Notes: a model not told the origin generated them from the sequence alone. Numbered from the stretch's first letter, positions 1 through 8,851 are shown. The stretch is DNA of 45,486 nucleotides from Pelotomaculum sp. UBA1371 (GCA_002305915.1 DBRJ01000061.1:37274-82759), one strand, 5' to 3'. Numbers and translations: made by a program.

Positions 1-296
1 GCAAAGCTAGCCCGGCAAGAAGCTACCGGGAGCAAGGTCTCCTTTTCGCAATGGAAGGCACGCCTGTTTCCAAACGCACCCTGACGTCCAACCAACCATG
101 GCTAAAAAAGCTTTAGGTCATGTGGCTCGGAGAAACAATATAAGAATAATTGAATAAGATTTATATTTCTTGTTGTTATTATAACTTACATCAAGTTAAA
201 TTAAAATACCAAATTTCACAAACCGATGAAAAAGTTATTATAATTTTGTTTTTGGTTGGATACGTTTCGGCAAACGCCAGGTACGCACTCTTGAAC
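1..296. other. intergenic stretch, no gene called
   Basis: I see no convincing coding region here. The first ~140 bases are GC-richer than the following AT-rich part and contain short self-complementary pieces (CCCGG near 11 with CCGGG near 26). They could be the 3' part of a structured RNA or of a gene cut by the window edge. Short open frames in this stretch lack ribosome binding sites. Confidence 0.4.
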
Positions 297-334
297 AAAA
301 AAACTCCCGGTTTTCTTAGGGCGGGAAAGCCGGG
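297..334 (-). terminator. intrinsic terminator for the trmO-fmdE gene
   Basis: Read on the minus strand, CCCGGCTTTC and GAAAACCGGG form a ten-position stem with one mismatch, followed by AG and seven T residues. It lies about 90 bases past the stop of the minus-strand gene at 426-1223 and should end its transcript. Confidence 0.75.
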
Positions 335-425
335 CCAGTGAAGTATAAGTGTTTAAGAATATATGGGGGAGACAATTATATAGTTTAAGGGTTGTAAACA
401 TAAATATAATATGTTGGCAGGAACG

Positions 426-1223
426 TCAGGGCAAAGAATACTTCATTATTTCGCAGTCAGGCAGTTCCCAAAAATCCTTGCAGTTAATCCTGCGCAGGGC
501 GGAGATCTGTAATAATTCCCCTTTCTTATTCCAGGTGCTTTGAGCCCGGGATGAGGAATTAATGAATCTAAATCGTGGAGGATTGGCCAGCCTGGACCTG
601 GTCAGGCCCTGCAGGGTGTCGGCCAGGCAGGGGGAACCCTCCACCAGGATGCCGAGATCCGGTGAGTTGATGTGACCCAGTATTTCTTCAGCCAGTATGG
701 CCATACGGATTCCCATGAAAAGGCCGGGGCATTCCTCCTGATGGTGGGCGACAGCTTGTTTTAAAAATAACTTTTTTAGCTTTTCCCTGTAAACAGGCTT
801 AATATTTGGGGTGCGTGGTGAAAAGATGATGTCGTTTTCATAATAAGGCTTTAGATCAATTACAGGTGTGCCGTCCACGGCGTCAATATCTGTAACGTAA
901 ATAAAATTATTCTCCACTTTTACAAGCCGGGCCAGATACATTCCGATGGGGTTGGGACGGTCCGGAGACCTAATCCCAAAAACACCAAAAGAAGGGAGAC
1001 CGGGATTGTTCCTGGATGGTTTGACGGTGAGGGTATCCCTTCTTGCAAGGTGTAACCAGGTCAAGATCCACAGGTGAGAGTTCTGTTCTATGGTTAGGAT
1101 GGCTTTCGAGTATTCGGGAAAAACCTCTATGATGGCGTTGGGGATTAAAGCTGAAACATCATTTTGCGTATTATTCAGTCGCTTTATCACCCCTACGGGT
1201 TTAATTGAGTATGTTTCAGACAT
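426..1223 (-). CDS. TrmO (TsaA/YaeB)-like domain fused to FmdE-like domain
   Basis: The product is 265 aa in two parts. Residues ~1-150 match the TrmO/TsaA family, a SAM-dependent tRNA N6-methyladenosine methyltransferase fold; the signature SPDRPNPIGM is clear. Residues ~160-255 resemble FmdE, the protein encoded with molybdenum formylmethanofuran dehydrogenase, with HHQEECPGLFMGIR and a later Cys in GSPCLADTLQG. The FmdE part looks shorter than stand-alone members. I chose the ATG at 1223 because GAGGAAG sits seven bases upstream; an in-frame TTG at 1241 lies just ahead of that site and has no site of its own. It is divergent from fdhD and close to formate dehydrogenase and moeA, so a link to Mo/W enzymes rather than only tRNA modification is plausible. 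The domain calls come from reading motifs; the joint function is unknown. Confidence 0.8.
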   Translation of the reverse strand: MSETYSIKPVGVIKRLNNTQNDVSALIPNAIIEVFPEYSKAILTIEQNSHLWILTWLHLARRDTLTVKPSRNNPGLPSFGVFGIRSPDRPNPIGMYLARLVKVENNFIYVTDIDAVDGTPVIDLKPYYENDIIFSPRTPNIKPVYREKLKKLFLKQAVAHHQEECPGLFMGIRMAILAEEILGHINSPDLGILVEGSPCLADTLQGLTRSRLANPPRFRFINSSSRAQSTWNKKGELLQISALRRINCKDFWELPDCEIMKYSLP

Positions 1224-1527
1224 AATTATACTTCCTCGCAAATAAGTGTGTAATTACATTATTATTATGATAAGTTCATGGGGTAAAAGTGTTATCTAAA
1301 CCAGGCTAATAAAGGCCAGGGAACAAAATTTTAATATTCCTGATAAGGATTACTGAATAATAAAAACTTGTAAATGTACTTGCTGTAATTGAAAGATATG
1401 GTAAAATAGGACTTGAGAGCACTAACTATAAAAAACATATAGGATTAATTAAGTATTCCTTGAATCTACAACCCTGTTGTTTTTAACAGAACATTAGTAA
1501 ATCATTGAACAAAGGAGTGAGTTTTAA
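1224..1527. other. divergent intergenic region, trmO-fmdE / fdhD
   Basis: This AT-rich stretch of 304 bases holds the promoters of two divergent genes and no coding region. Besides the promoter candidate at 1380-1407, a small inverted repeat CTGTT/AACAG (1473-1488) lies in the fdhD leader. Confidence 0.5.
1380..1407 (+). promoter_or_regulatory. candidate sigma-A promoter of fdhD
   Basis: TTGCTG (1380-1385) and TAAAAT (1402-1407) are separated by 16 bases in an AT-rich region. This would give a leader of about 115 bases before fdhD. Read by eye only. Confidence 0.4.
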
Positions 1528-2319
1528 ATGAGCCAGCCTTCACTTTACAAGGAGCGCAGTGTTAAAATATACGACCGAGGGATAACAGAATCCACAACTG
1601 CTGCTGTTGTAGTTGAAATACCCCTGACAGTTTATGTTAACGATACTGAACTGGCCACTTTAGTATGTTCACCCGGCGACCACAAGGAACTGGCTGTGGG
1701 GTTTTTATTGAGTGAAGGGATATTGCAAGATTATTCGGATATCAAGAGTATAACTTATAACGAACAGGACAGTTTGCTCTGGGTGGATACCGTTGCGCCG
1801 GTACCGCAACTGGAGAATTTTCTGCGACGGCAGATTGCCAGTTGCTGCGGCAAGGGACGGGCTGCCTTATATTATATCAATGATGCCCGCAACTTGAAGC
1901 TCGTTCAGTCTGAGCATATCTTTGAAGCCACTCATCTGTTACACTTAATTGGCTTACTGGAGGAAAAGTCTTCCACATTCCGAAAAACAGGCGGCGTGCA
2001 CAGTGCGGCTCTGGGTGACAGCAGTGGGATGCTGGCAAGATACGAAGATATCGGACGCCACAACGCGGTTGACAGGGTCCTGGGGTATGCCTTTTTAAAC
2101 AAAGTCGACCCGAAGGATAAATGCCTGCTCCTCAGTGGGAGGATCTCCTCAGAAATACTGATCAAAGCGGCACACTACGGGATACCGGTTGTGGTGTCGC
2201 GTTCCGCGCCCACATTCCTGGCCGTTGAACTGGCTGATGAGTTTAATCTTGCCCTTGTGGGCTTTGCTCGCGGAGAAAGGTTAACTGTATACAGCCATTC
2301 TGAAAAAGTTTCTATGTAA
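1528..2319 (+). CDS. fdhD: formate dehydrogenase accessory sulfurtransferase FdhD
   Basis: The product is 263 aa, a normal length for FdhD, which passes sulfur from a cysteine desulfurase to the molybdopterin cofactor of formate dehydrogenase in the cytoplasm. Family landmarks are visible: CSPGDHKELAVGFLLSEGI, the cysteine loop IASCCGKG that supplies the sulfur-carrying cysteine, FRKTGGVHSAAL, YEDIGRHNAVDRVLG and SRSAPTFLAVELA. The paired-cysteine loop (SCCGK) is, as I recall, usual in Firmicutes instead of the enterobacterial CxxC. The ATG is preceded by AAAGGAGTGAG at good spacing. The gene is transcribed away from the fdhA/moeA run, which lies on the opposite strand; the partner enzyme is fdhA at 5246-7924. 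Confidence 0.95.
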   Translation: MSQPSLYKERSVKIYDRGITESTTAAVVVEIPLTVYVNDTELATLVCSPGDHKELAVGFLLSEGILQDYSDIKSITYNEQDSLLWVDTVAPVPQLENFLRRQIASCCGKGRAALYYINDARNLKLVQSEHIFEATHLLHLIGLLEEKSSTFRKTGGVHSAALGDSSGMLARYEDIGRHNAVDRVLGYAFLNKVDPKDKCLLLSGRISSEILIKAAHYGIPVVVSRSAPTFLAVELADEFNLALVGFARGERLTVYSHSEKVSM

Positions 2320-2384
2320 ATATTCTAATTACTGTCAACCATCTATGACAAGTTTAGAAACTTATCCTTTCAGCGCTTCTTGCA

Positions 2385-2411
2385 CTCCAATTGTTATTAT
2401 AATTGAGTTTT
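2385..2411. terminator. weak bidirectional terminator between fdhD and the moeA run
   Basis: CTCCAATT and AATTGAG form a short AT-rich hairpin followed by TTTTC on the plus strand, between the convergent stops at 2319 and 2414. The stem is weak. Confidence 0.3.
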
Positions 2412-2413
2412 CG

Positions 2414-2869
2414 TCAGATACTTTTACAATCTGTAATAAAGCTCAATGCCTTTTTCATTGCACCAATTTTAGAGGCATTGGAAAGAAACATTTTTAAATC
2501 GCTGGAGAGTTCATTAAAATGCTTCCAATAGGCAGCTTTGGCTCTTCCTATTGTTTTCTTGGGCGGCAAATCCAATTCACCGGAAGTTATCCCGAGGAGC
2601 TTAAGAGCTTCTTCGCGGCTATCGATCCTGGTGTTCAGGCAGCTTTGATGCATCCGGAAAAGGGCGCAAAACAGTAAATGTTCCTTATTACCTGCCGGAG
2701 GTTCCAAATCGGCCAGTTTCCAGAAAAACAGGCCCAGGGCCTCCGCTTCATCGCAGCCCTGTGCCAGGGAATCCAGCACAATTTTCTGGATAATAGCTAG
2801 ACGGTGCCGATAAACCGGCAGGCTGGAAACGGGATACCTTTTATTAGTCACACTTGCAGCCTTTTCCAT
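2414..2869 (-). CDS. hypothetical protein, last gene of the fdhA-moeA run
   Basis: This is an unrecognised product of 151 aa, probably soluble and mainly alpha-helical, with no signal peptide or membrane segment. A Lys/Arg-rich N-terminus precedes a helical core with few charged clusters, and Cys residues are scattered. I chose the ATG at 2869 (MEKAASVTNK) because GGAAGGA lies seven bases upstream; an upstream TTG at 2938 would give 174 aa but has no ribosome site. It follows moeA on the same strand after 92 bases, so co-transcription with the formate dehydrogenase genes is likely but its role is unknown. Confidence 0.6.
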   Translation of the reverse strand: MEKAASVTNKRYPVSSLPVYRHRLAIIQKIVLDSLAQGCDEAEALGLFFWKLADLEPPAGNKEHLLFCALFRMHQSCLNTRIDSREEALKLLGITSGELDLPPKKTIGRAKAAYWKHFNELSSDLKMFLSNASKIGAMKKALSFITDCKSI

Positions 2870-2961
2870 AGCGTGATCCTTCCCATGAAAGCGTGGTGCC
2901 CGGGGGCCTGATTTCAGGAACGGGGACGTTTTTTCCAACCGTCAATACCGGGTTTTCCGCC

Positions 2962-4179
2962 TTACCCGGCAGATGACGGTTGGAAGAGGATAATAGATAA
3001 ATTTTGCCCTTTTTCCACAGGGGGGTGCCCCGAAGGCAGGTCGATTAGTGCGTTTGACCTGAGCAACGCCCGGAGCATACTTGATTTCTGTCCCGGCAGG
3101 ATGGTTACTTTCCATGTCCCCTCGCTGCATTCCGCATATCCCTGGAGAAATCGCCGGGTGCCTGTCTTTTTGGGAAAAGAATTAGTGCATGAAGCTGGAA
3201 GGCGCCGGTAATAGGGGTTTAGCCCCTGGAGGGCGTACAAAACCGGACCCGCCAGGAGATGGTAGCCCACGGCGCAGGCTGTGGGGTTTCCGGACAGGGA
3301 AATGATAAACTTCGTGTTGCATATGGCTGCTCCACTGTGAGCGCCTGGCTTGATTCTGACCCCCCAGAAAAGCAAGCGGGCTCCAATATGTTTCAACATG
3401 TATACAGCCTTGTCGTATACTCCGGAAGCGGCTCCTCCAGTGGTGATTACAATGTCTGCTTGCTGCAGCAGCCTTTCCAGGTGCTCCTTGAGGTTTGAGG
3501 CGTTCTCAGCCCCTGTGGCCGTCAATCCGGTCACCTGGCCTCCATCACGCATGACAAGCGCAGCCAGGAGGGGGCCGTTGCTGTCACGCATCTGACCGGG
3601 CTCCGGCACTGCATGATAGGGGACGATGTCCTGGCCCAGACTGAGGACTGCGACCCTGGGTTGTTGAATAACCGGCACTTTATTTATTCCGTAGGCCGCC
3701 AGGACTCCCATTGCGCCAGGCTCCAGGCGGGTGCCCCGCGATACAAGCAGGTCCCCGGCTCTAAAATCTTCTCCTTGCCGCTTGATGTTTTCACCGGGCA
3801 GGACTTTTTCAGTAATAACAACACGGTTACCCTCAAGTCTGGTTGTTTCCTGCGGCACAACAGCCATAGTGCCTGAAGGCAGAGGACTGCCGGTCACTAC
3901 GCCGGCGGCCTGACCCGTGCGGAGAGGATAGTTCGGTTTTTCACCCGGCCGGAGGTGTTCTGTTAAAGCATAACTTTTAGGTGCATTTGCCGGTTCAGCA
4001 TTGACGGCATAGCCGTCAACCACAGCCTGGGGACAGGGAGGCAGGTCATAATCGGCCAATAAATCCCTGGAAGTAACCCGGCCCGGCGTCTGCAGCAAAG
4101 GAAGCGTTTCCTCCGGCAAGGGAGCGGCGAGGCTCAGCAAGATTTCCTGAGCCTCTTCAAGTTTTATATTTGAAAGCAC
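2962..4179 (-). CDS. moeA: molybdopterin molybdenumtransferase MoeA
   Basis: The product is 405 aa, the normal length for MoeA, which inserts molybdate into adenylylated molybdopterin. Visible family features are the N-terminal PPCPQAVVDGYAV segment, GTRLEPGAMGVLAAYG, the MoCF domain with SLGQDIV, DSNGPLL and ITTGGAASGVYD, and the SLSGNPTA loop, followed by a C-terminal beta domain. The start is a GTG at 4179 with a GGGGGTGG ribosome site about ten bases upstream. It lies 29 bases after the molybdopterin-binding protein gene and is probably in the same transcript as fdhA, supplying cofactor to it. Two MoeA-like genes side by side (with 4209-5234) is a common arrangement in Clostridia. Confidence 0.92.
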   Translation of the reverse strand: MLSNIKLEEAQEILLSLAAPLPEETLPLLQTPGRVTSRDLLADYDLPPCPQAVVDGYAVNAEPANAPKSYALTEHLRPGEKPNYPLRTGQAAGVVTGSPLPSGTMAVVPQETTRLEGNRVVITEKVLPGENIKRQGEDFRAGDLLVSRGTRLEPGAMGVLAAYGINKVPVIQQPRVAVLSLGQDIVPYHAVPEPGQMRDSNGPLLAALVMRDGGQVTGLTATGAENASNLKEHLERLLQQADIVITTGGAASGVYDKAVYMLKHIGARLLFWGVRIKPGAHSGAAICNTKFIISLSGNPTACAVGYHLLAGPVLYALQGLNPYYRRLPASCTNSFPKKTGTRRFLQGYAECSEGTWKVTILPGQKSSMLRALLRSNALIDLPSGHPPVEKGQNLSIILFQPSSAG

Positions 4180-4208
4180 TTAAAATTTCCACCCCCTAAA
4201 AACCACAC

Positions 4209-5234
4209 TTAGGTGGCTTTGCCGAAAGGGCAAGCCGGATACTGGCAAATCTCACATTCCTCACAGAGACCGCCGTGTCCCAGGTTTACAATGTCCGAAC
4301 GGTTCAAATGTTCTCCGGCAAAAATGCGCGGCAGAATAAGGTCAAAGATGGTGGTTTTATTGAACATTACACAGCCCGGCAGTCCGCAAACCGGCACATG
4401 TCCCAGGTAAGCCAGCATAAACATGGCGCCGGGGAGAACCGGAGCGCCATAAGAGACGACATCCGCTCCAGTGGCCCTGATTCCGGCAGGAGTTACATCA
4501 TCGGGGTCAACCGACATGCCCCCGGTAACCATGACCAACTCCGCTCCTTCGGCTATCAACTGGCGGATCTGGGTGGAAATAAGATGGGGATCGTCCGGAA
4601 CAATGACCTGTCCAAGTACCCTGGCGTTAAAGGGTGCGGTTTTCTGCCGGATAATGCTGCAAAAACCATCCTGGATCCGGCCTGAATAAACCTCGCTGCC
4701 CGTTGTTACAACCCCCACCCAGAGCGGTTGAAAGGGCTTTACCGTAATTAAGGGACTCGGTTTGCCGCTGATTTCTTCAGCCGCCTCTAGGAGGTGCCGC
4801 TGTATGGCCAGTGGAATGACCCTGGTACCGGCCACCACCTGATCCTTTGCTACAACCCTGTTGTTATGCAGGGTGGCCATGACGACATCGTCAAGTTCAT
4901 TGAGCTGGTGCAGTCGGTCCACCTGCACTTTGAGAAGTCCCTTGCGTGTTGCCCGGATATTGACTCTTCCCTGGTTCGGCTGATCCCAGCTCAGACCCGG
5001 CCCGGCGGCATGCCGGGCCAGGCGCAGAGCAGCCTCGTCTTCATGAATCAGATCTATTTCCGGTTCCCAAACGTAAATGTGTTCCTTACCCAAATCCAGG
5101 AGTTTTGGAATATCACCGGGCGTAATGACCTGCCCCCTGCGGAAGGCTCTTCCCTTTTCGCAACCGGGAATAATTCTTGTGATATCATGACAGAGGACCA
5201 TACCAACAGCTTCGGTTACCGGTACCTTCCGCAT
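4209..5234 (-). CDS. molybdopterin-binding (MoCF-domain) protein with Cys-rich tail
   Basis: The product is 341 aa. The N-terminal half (about 1-165) has an unassigned domain that begins like MoeA/SAF-type folds (FRRGQVITPGDIPKLLDLGK). The C-terminal half is a MoCF/MoaB-like molybdopterin-binding domain with VGVVTTGSEVYSGRI, VMVTGGMSVDPDDVTP and GLPGCVMFNKTT. The last ~25 residues hold the cysteine cluster CEECEICQYPACPFGK, which could bind a metal or Fe-S cluster. Such proteins are found in Clostridia beside Mo hydroxylases and formate dehydrogenases, and are thought to act in late cofactor handling. AGGAGGG lies upstream of the ATG. It starts 11 bases after the fdhA stop, which indicates co-translation with fdhA. 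A precise reaction is not known to me. Confidence 0.85.
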   Translation of the reverse strand: MRKVPVTEAVGMVLCHDITRIIPGCEKGRAFRRGQVITPGDIPKLLDLGKEHIYVWEPEIDLIHEDEAALRLARHAAGPGLSWDQPNQGRVNIRATRKGLLKVQVDRLHQLNELDDVVMATLHNNRVVAKDQVVAGTRVIPLAIQRHLLEAAEEISGKPSPLITVKPFQPLWVGVVTTGSEVYSGRIQDGFCSIIRQKTAPFNARVLGQVIVPDDPHLISTQIRQLIAEGAELVMVTGGMSVDPDDVTPAGIRATGADVVSYGAPVLPGAMFMLAYLGHVPVCGLPGCVMFNKTTIFDLILPRIFAGEHLNRSDIVNLGHGGLCEECEICQYPACPFGKAT

Positions 5235-5245
5235 CTCAAACCCTC

Positions 5246-7924
5246 CTAGACTTTTTCTATTCTTACTGCCGCGACTTTATACTCACCAGTTTTTGTGATG
5301 GGGTCCAGAGCGGCGCTGGTAATAACGTTAGCAGGGCTGGCCGCATAGTGGAAAGACATCCAGAGCATCCCCGGGGGAACTCTGTCCGTTACTTTAATTC
5401 TGGTTGTAATCTCACCGCGCCTTGATGTGACTTTAACCTGGTCTCCAGTTTCCACACCAAGCCGTGCCGCATCTTCCGGGTTAAACTCGGAGTACTCCTC
5501 CGACCACATGCTTTGGATCCCCTTGGAGTAAGGAGTCGTGACATTGTAGTGCTGGAGGATCCGGCCGGTTGAAAGCAGGAAAGGATATTCCTCGTCGGGC
5601 ATTTCCGCCGGAGGAATATGGTCAATGGCCTGGAACAGACCCTTGCCCCGGGAGAATGTTCCGGCGTGCAGGAAGGGTGTGCCGGGGTGTTCGCTGGAGG
5701 GACAGGGCCACTGGATTCCCTTTTCCTCTAACCTTTCATAAGTAATTCCGGCGAAGGCAGGGGAGAGGGAAGCCATCTCGTTCCAAATATCCTCGGGACT
5801 ATTATAATCCAGAGGATAGCCCATCCTGGCGCTGAGTTCCATTATGGTCTGCCAGTTAGCTTTTCCCGGTATCGGCTCAATAGCCTTTCGTACCCGCTGC
5901 ACCCGGCGTTCGGTGCTGTCAAAGGTTCCGTCTGTTTCAGCAAAGCTGGCGGCCGGCAGGATTACGTCCGCATATTCTGCCGTTTCGGTCAGGAATAATT
6001 CCTGGACCACCAGGAATTCCAGATTGTCCAAACCGGAGCGGATGTGATTGCTGTTGGGGTCCGTCAGAACCGGGTTTTCACCAAGGATATACATGGCTTT
6101 TACATCCCCGGAATTAGCCTTGTCAAACATTTCGGGGATCATCAGGCCGTTCTTGTCGGGGAGGGATACACCCCAGGCCTTCTCAAATTTAGCCCGTACA
6201 TCGGGGTTAACGACAGCCTGGTAGCCTGAATAGACATTGGGCAGCGCTCCCATATCGCAGGCTCCCTGCACGTTGTTCTGGCCCCGGATGGGGTTGACGC
6301 CCGTGCCCGGCCGTCCCAGGTGCCCGGTCAGCATAGCCAGGTTGGCTACGCTCATGACGTTGTGGGTCCCGCAGACGTGCTCGGTAATTCCCAGGGTATA
6401 GAAGGTCATTGCCCTGTCTGTGGTAGCGTAAAGACGTGCCACGGCATAGAGGTCTTCCTCAGGTATTCCTGTCAGCTTGGAAACATAGTCAGGCGTATAA
6501 TTCTTAACGGTCTCCGCCAGCGCTTCAAAGTTTTCAGTTCTGGATTCGACGAAAGCCTTGTCGTAGAGATCTTCTTTAATAATGATATGCATCAAACCGT
6601 TGAGGAAGGGGATATCTGTGCCCGGCTTGATCCGGAGCCAGTAGTCAGCTTCCTCCGCCAGATCAATGCGCCTGGGGTCGACGACAATGAGTTTGGCGCC
6701 GCGGCGCTTGGCCTGTCTCATTTTATAGCCGATGACAGGGTGTGCTTCCGTGGTGTTGGTGCCGATTAACATCATCAACTGGGCATCGGTGGTGATTTCG
6801 TTAATGGAGTTGGTCATTGCGCCGCTGCCGAAAGAAGTGGCCAGACCGGCCACTGTGGGCGCGTGTCAGGTACGGGCACAGTGGTCGACGTTATTTGTGC
6901 CCATCACCGTCCTTGTAAATTTTTGAACCAGGTAGTTTTCCTCATTGGTGCAGCGGGCGGAACTCAGGGCAGCAAAGGCGTCCGGCCCGTATTTTTCCTT
7001 GATTTCTCCCAGGCGTGTGGCAATTAAATCCAGGGCCTCATCCCAGGAAGCGGGTACAAATTCCCCGTCCTTTTTAATTAGCGGAGTTTTGAGGCGTTTT
7101 TCGTTTTGGACAAAATCCCAGCCGAAGCGGCCTTTGACGCAGAGGGCGCGACCGTTGACCGGACTTTTGGGATTGGATAAGACGCCGATAATTTTTCCGT
7201 CCTTGGTGCAAAGGTCGAAATTACAACCCGTACCACAGAAGGGGCAGGTTGTTCTGGTTCTTTGGAACTCCCAGCGGCGGCCTTTACCCTGCATTTGCTT
7301 TTCAGTTAAGGCTCCGGTGGGGCAAACGGATACACACTGACCGCAGAATACGCAGTTTGATTCCACAAGCTCCTCGTCATAGAAGGTTGTTGTCTTGCTG
7401 TTAAAGCCCCTGTAAGCAAAATCGATGGTGTTTTGGCCGGTGATTTCGTCACAGGCGCGAACACACCTTCCGCACAAAATACATTTGTTCATATCGCGGA
7501 CGATGAACGGGTTGCTTTCATCAATGGGGTAATTGTGTTTTTCCCCTTTAAAGGGACTTTCCTTTATTCCATATTCGTAGCAGTAATCCGCCAGTCTGCA
7601 GTCGCCTGCTTTCTCGCAGGTGAGACAATCGAGGGGGTGGTTGGCGATCATCAGTTCGAGGATGGTCCGCCTTGCTTCCATCACAGCCGGAGAATGGGTT
7701 TCTACAACCATTCCCGGAGTTACTGCTGCCGCACATGAGGCCACCAAACTGCGCGCCCCTTTTACCTCCACTACACACAATCGGCAGGCGCCAACTGAAC
7801 TCAAATCCTCGTCGAAGCAGAGGTGCGGGATATCTATTCCCATCAGTTCAGCTGCTTTAAGGATTGTTGTACCTGCCTCAACTTCAACTTCTTTCCCGTT
7901 AATGGTTAACTTAATTAAATCCAT
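5246..7924 (-). CDS. fdhA: selenocysteine-containing formate dehydrogenase alpha subunit
   Basis: This is one gene of 892 residues read through an in-frame TGA at 6868-6866 (Sec353). FdhA oxidises formate to CO2 (or reduces CO2) at a bis-molybdopterin Mo/W site. In order: a [2Fe-2S] domain (Cys36, 47, 50, 64), a NuoG-like His-Cys [4Fe-4S] site (His96, Cys100, 103, 109), two ferredoxin-type [4Fe-4S] sites (Cys148-158 and Cys191-201), the catalytic-domain [4Fe-4S] site (CPFCGTGC, Cys227-262), then VDHCART-Sec-HAP, and the C-terminal dinucleotide-binding domain. This extended N-terminus is typical of FdhA proteins that pass electrons to NuoE/NuoF-like or hydrogenase partners; none is present in this window. 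The ATG at 7924 (MDLIKLTING) has GGGAGGAG seven bases upstream. An upstream TTG at 7957 is less likely. The downstream genes are molybdopterin genes in the same run. Cell location is cytoplasmic, with no Tat signal. Confidence 0.95.
6837..6868 (-). promoter_or_regulatory. bacterial SECIS element with UGA(Sec) codon of fdhA
   Basis: Directly after the UGA (6868-6866) the mRNA can fold GUGGCC / GGCCAC around the five-base loop GGUCU (6847-6843). There are 18 bases between UGA and GGUCU, the same number as I recall for E. coli fdhF, whose SelB-binding loop is also GGUCU. This supports selenocysteine insertion instead of termination. Confidence 0.9.
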
Positions 7925-8449
7925 TAAATTTCTCCTCCCAAATTCTACCCTTTGCAATGCCTGTGGAGCGGGGGAAAAGACCTGACAGTTTCTTAACCCT
8001 TGCCGGCGTTAAGGCATAACCGGTGAGGATCGTTTTATAAGGTAACTTCCCCGGCCAGGCTATTTCATAAGTTCCAAAGACGAGTAAATGCAAGTCCGGG
8101 TCTGGATGTTGGTAACAGTAGGTTATTTATGTTTTTTATATATTTTAAAACCATTGTTGAGATTTTTAATTTCACCTCCTTGCGAAAAACTTGACCCGGG
8201 ACATTAAATTTCGTCTTTTGGAAAGGCGATATGCGCTATTGTCATTAAACGCGCGCTTTATATCTAACGCGGGGTAAGGGGAACAGCTGAGGCCATGTGT
8301 TTATATAAGCACTACGAGAGCGTACATTTACCCCTGTTTAATTTGCTTAGATCTCTCTTACCAGCCTGTCCGGGGGAATGGCCCCTACACCGGTCAATCA
8401 CCTGGCCACTGGTGAGCCGACACAGATATCAGGCAGATAGAGATTATAC
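7925..8449 (-). other. long fdhA leader, no confident gene
   Basis: This half-kilobase lies between fdhA and the leader terminator. On the minus strand an AAGGAGGTG motif (about 8182-8174) is followed by an ATG at 8154 that opens a frame of only 29 codons. A second open frame (about 8126-7911, minus) overlaps the start of fdhA but has only an internal TTG and no ribosome site. Either could be a leader peptide or the frameshifted remnant of a small gene; I cannot support a call. Confidence 0.35.
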
Positions 8450-8488
8450 AAAAAAGCCCTGTCCCATTGTGCTAAAAGGGACAAGGCT
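8450..8488 (-). terminator. intrinsic terminator in the fdhA leader
   Basis: On the minus strand AGCCTTGTCCC and GGGACAGGGCT form an 11-position stem with one mismatch, followed at once by six T residues. It follows the structured RNA candidate at 8528-8604 and lies about 530 bases upstream of fdhA, so it may be a conditional attenuator or simply end a small RNA. Confidence 0.75.
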
Positions 8489-8527
8489 CTACATCCAGAA
8501 GCAATGCCATGCACTCCTTTCCACAAT

Positions 8528-8604
8528 GGGAGGCGATCTAATTTCTTAGAGCACCCTAACGGCCTGGCAACCATACCTCCGGCTAAGGTTTGCCAGGCTC
8601 GGAG
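8528..8604 (-). ncRNA. structured leader RNA, candidate Moco-type riboswitch
   Basis: The minus strand folds as a long hairpin (GCCTGGCAA with TTGCCAGGC) whose upper part carries CCTTAG on one side and TATGG on the other, close to the 11-nucleotide GAAA-tetraloop receptor (CCUAAG/UAUGG). A second hairpin, CUAA-GAAA-UUAG, supplies a GAAA tetraloop. The apical CCGGAGG can pair with the downstream GCCTCCC, a possible pseudoknot. GAGC and GCUC can close the outer stem. A TATATT box about 20 bases upstream on the same strand would start the RNA near its 5' edge. An intrinsic terminator follows. Position upstream of fdhA and molybdopterin genes makes a molybdenum/tungsten-cofactor riboswitch the first guess. 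The fold is seen by eye; the class is inference. Confidence 0.5.
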
Positions 8605-8706
8605 AATTTAATAATCAACTTAATATACCCAATTCTACTTTAACCTGAGAATTCCTACATAGTTTTGAGATTTATTTAAAATATTTTTTTCTTGTTGTAA
8701 GAGTGC

Positions 8707-8734
8707 TTGAGGTATCTATAAGATGTGCTAATGT
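8707..8734 (+). promoter_or_regulatory. candidate promoter of comEC
   Basis: TTGAGG (8707-8712) and TAATGT (8729-8734) are 16 bases apart, about 120 bases ahead of the comEC ATG. This is a moderate match only. Confidence 0.3.
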
Positions 8735-8851
8735 ATGGAATTATTTCTCATTTCGACAAATGCTTTCAAAGGAACAAGCCGGCTGCCCGTCAAAGTAATT
8801 ATTAACCATCCAATCAATTTCAACATGAGCTTCCGTCACCGGAGATAGAAC

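Noticed and set aside
1..140. GCAAAGC at the left edge recalls the conserved part of a c-di-GMP-I riboswitch
   Set aside because: The 5' half would lie outside the window and the following bases do not reproduce the expected stems, so I could not call it.
6866..6868. Apparent stop codon splitting fdhA into two genes
   Set aside because: It is a UGA in the CART-Sec-HAP active-site context with a SECIS hairpin, so it is read as selenocysteine.
7911..8093. Minus-strand open frame of about 60 codons overlapping the fdhA start
   Set aside because: It has only a TTG start without a ribosome site and ends inside fdhA; kept only as a remark in the leader description.
8295..8549. Plus-strand open frame of 84 codons
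   Set aside because: It covers the leader terminator and RNA candidate of the opposite strand, has no ribosome site and no recognisable product.
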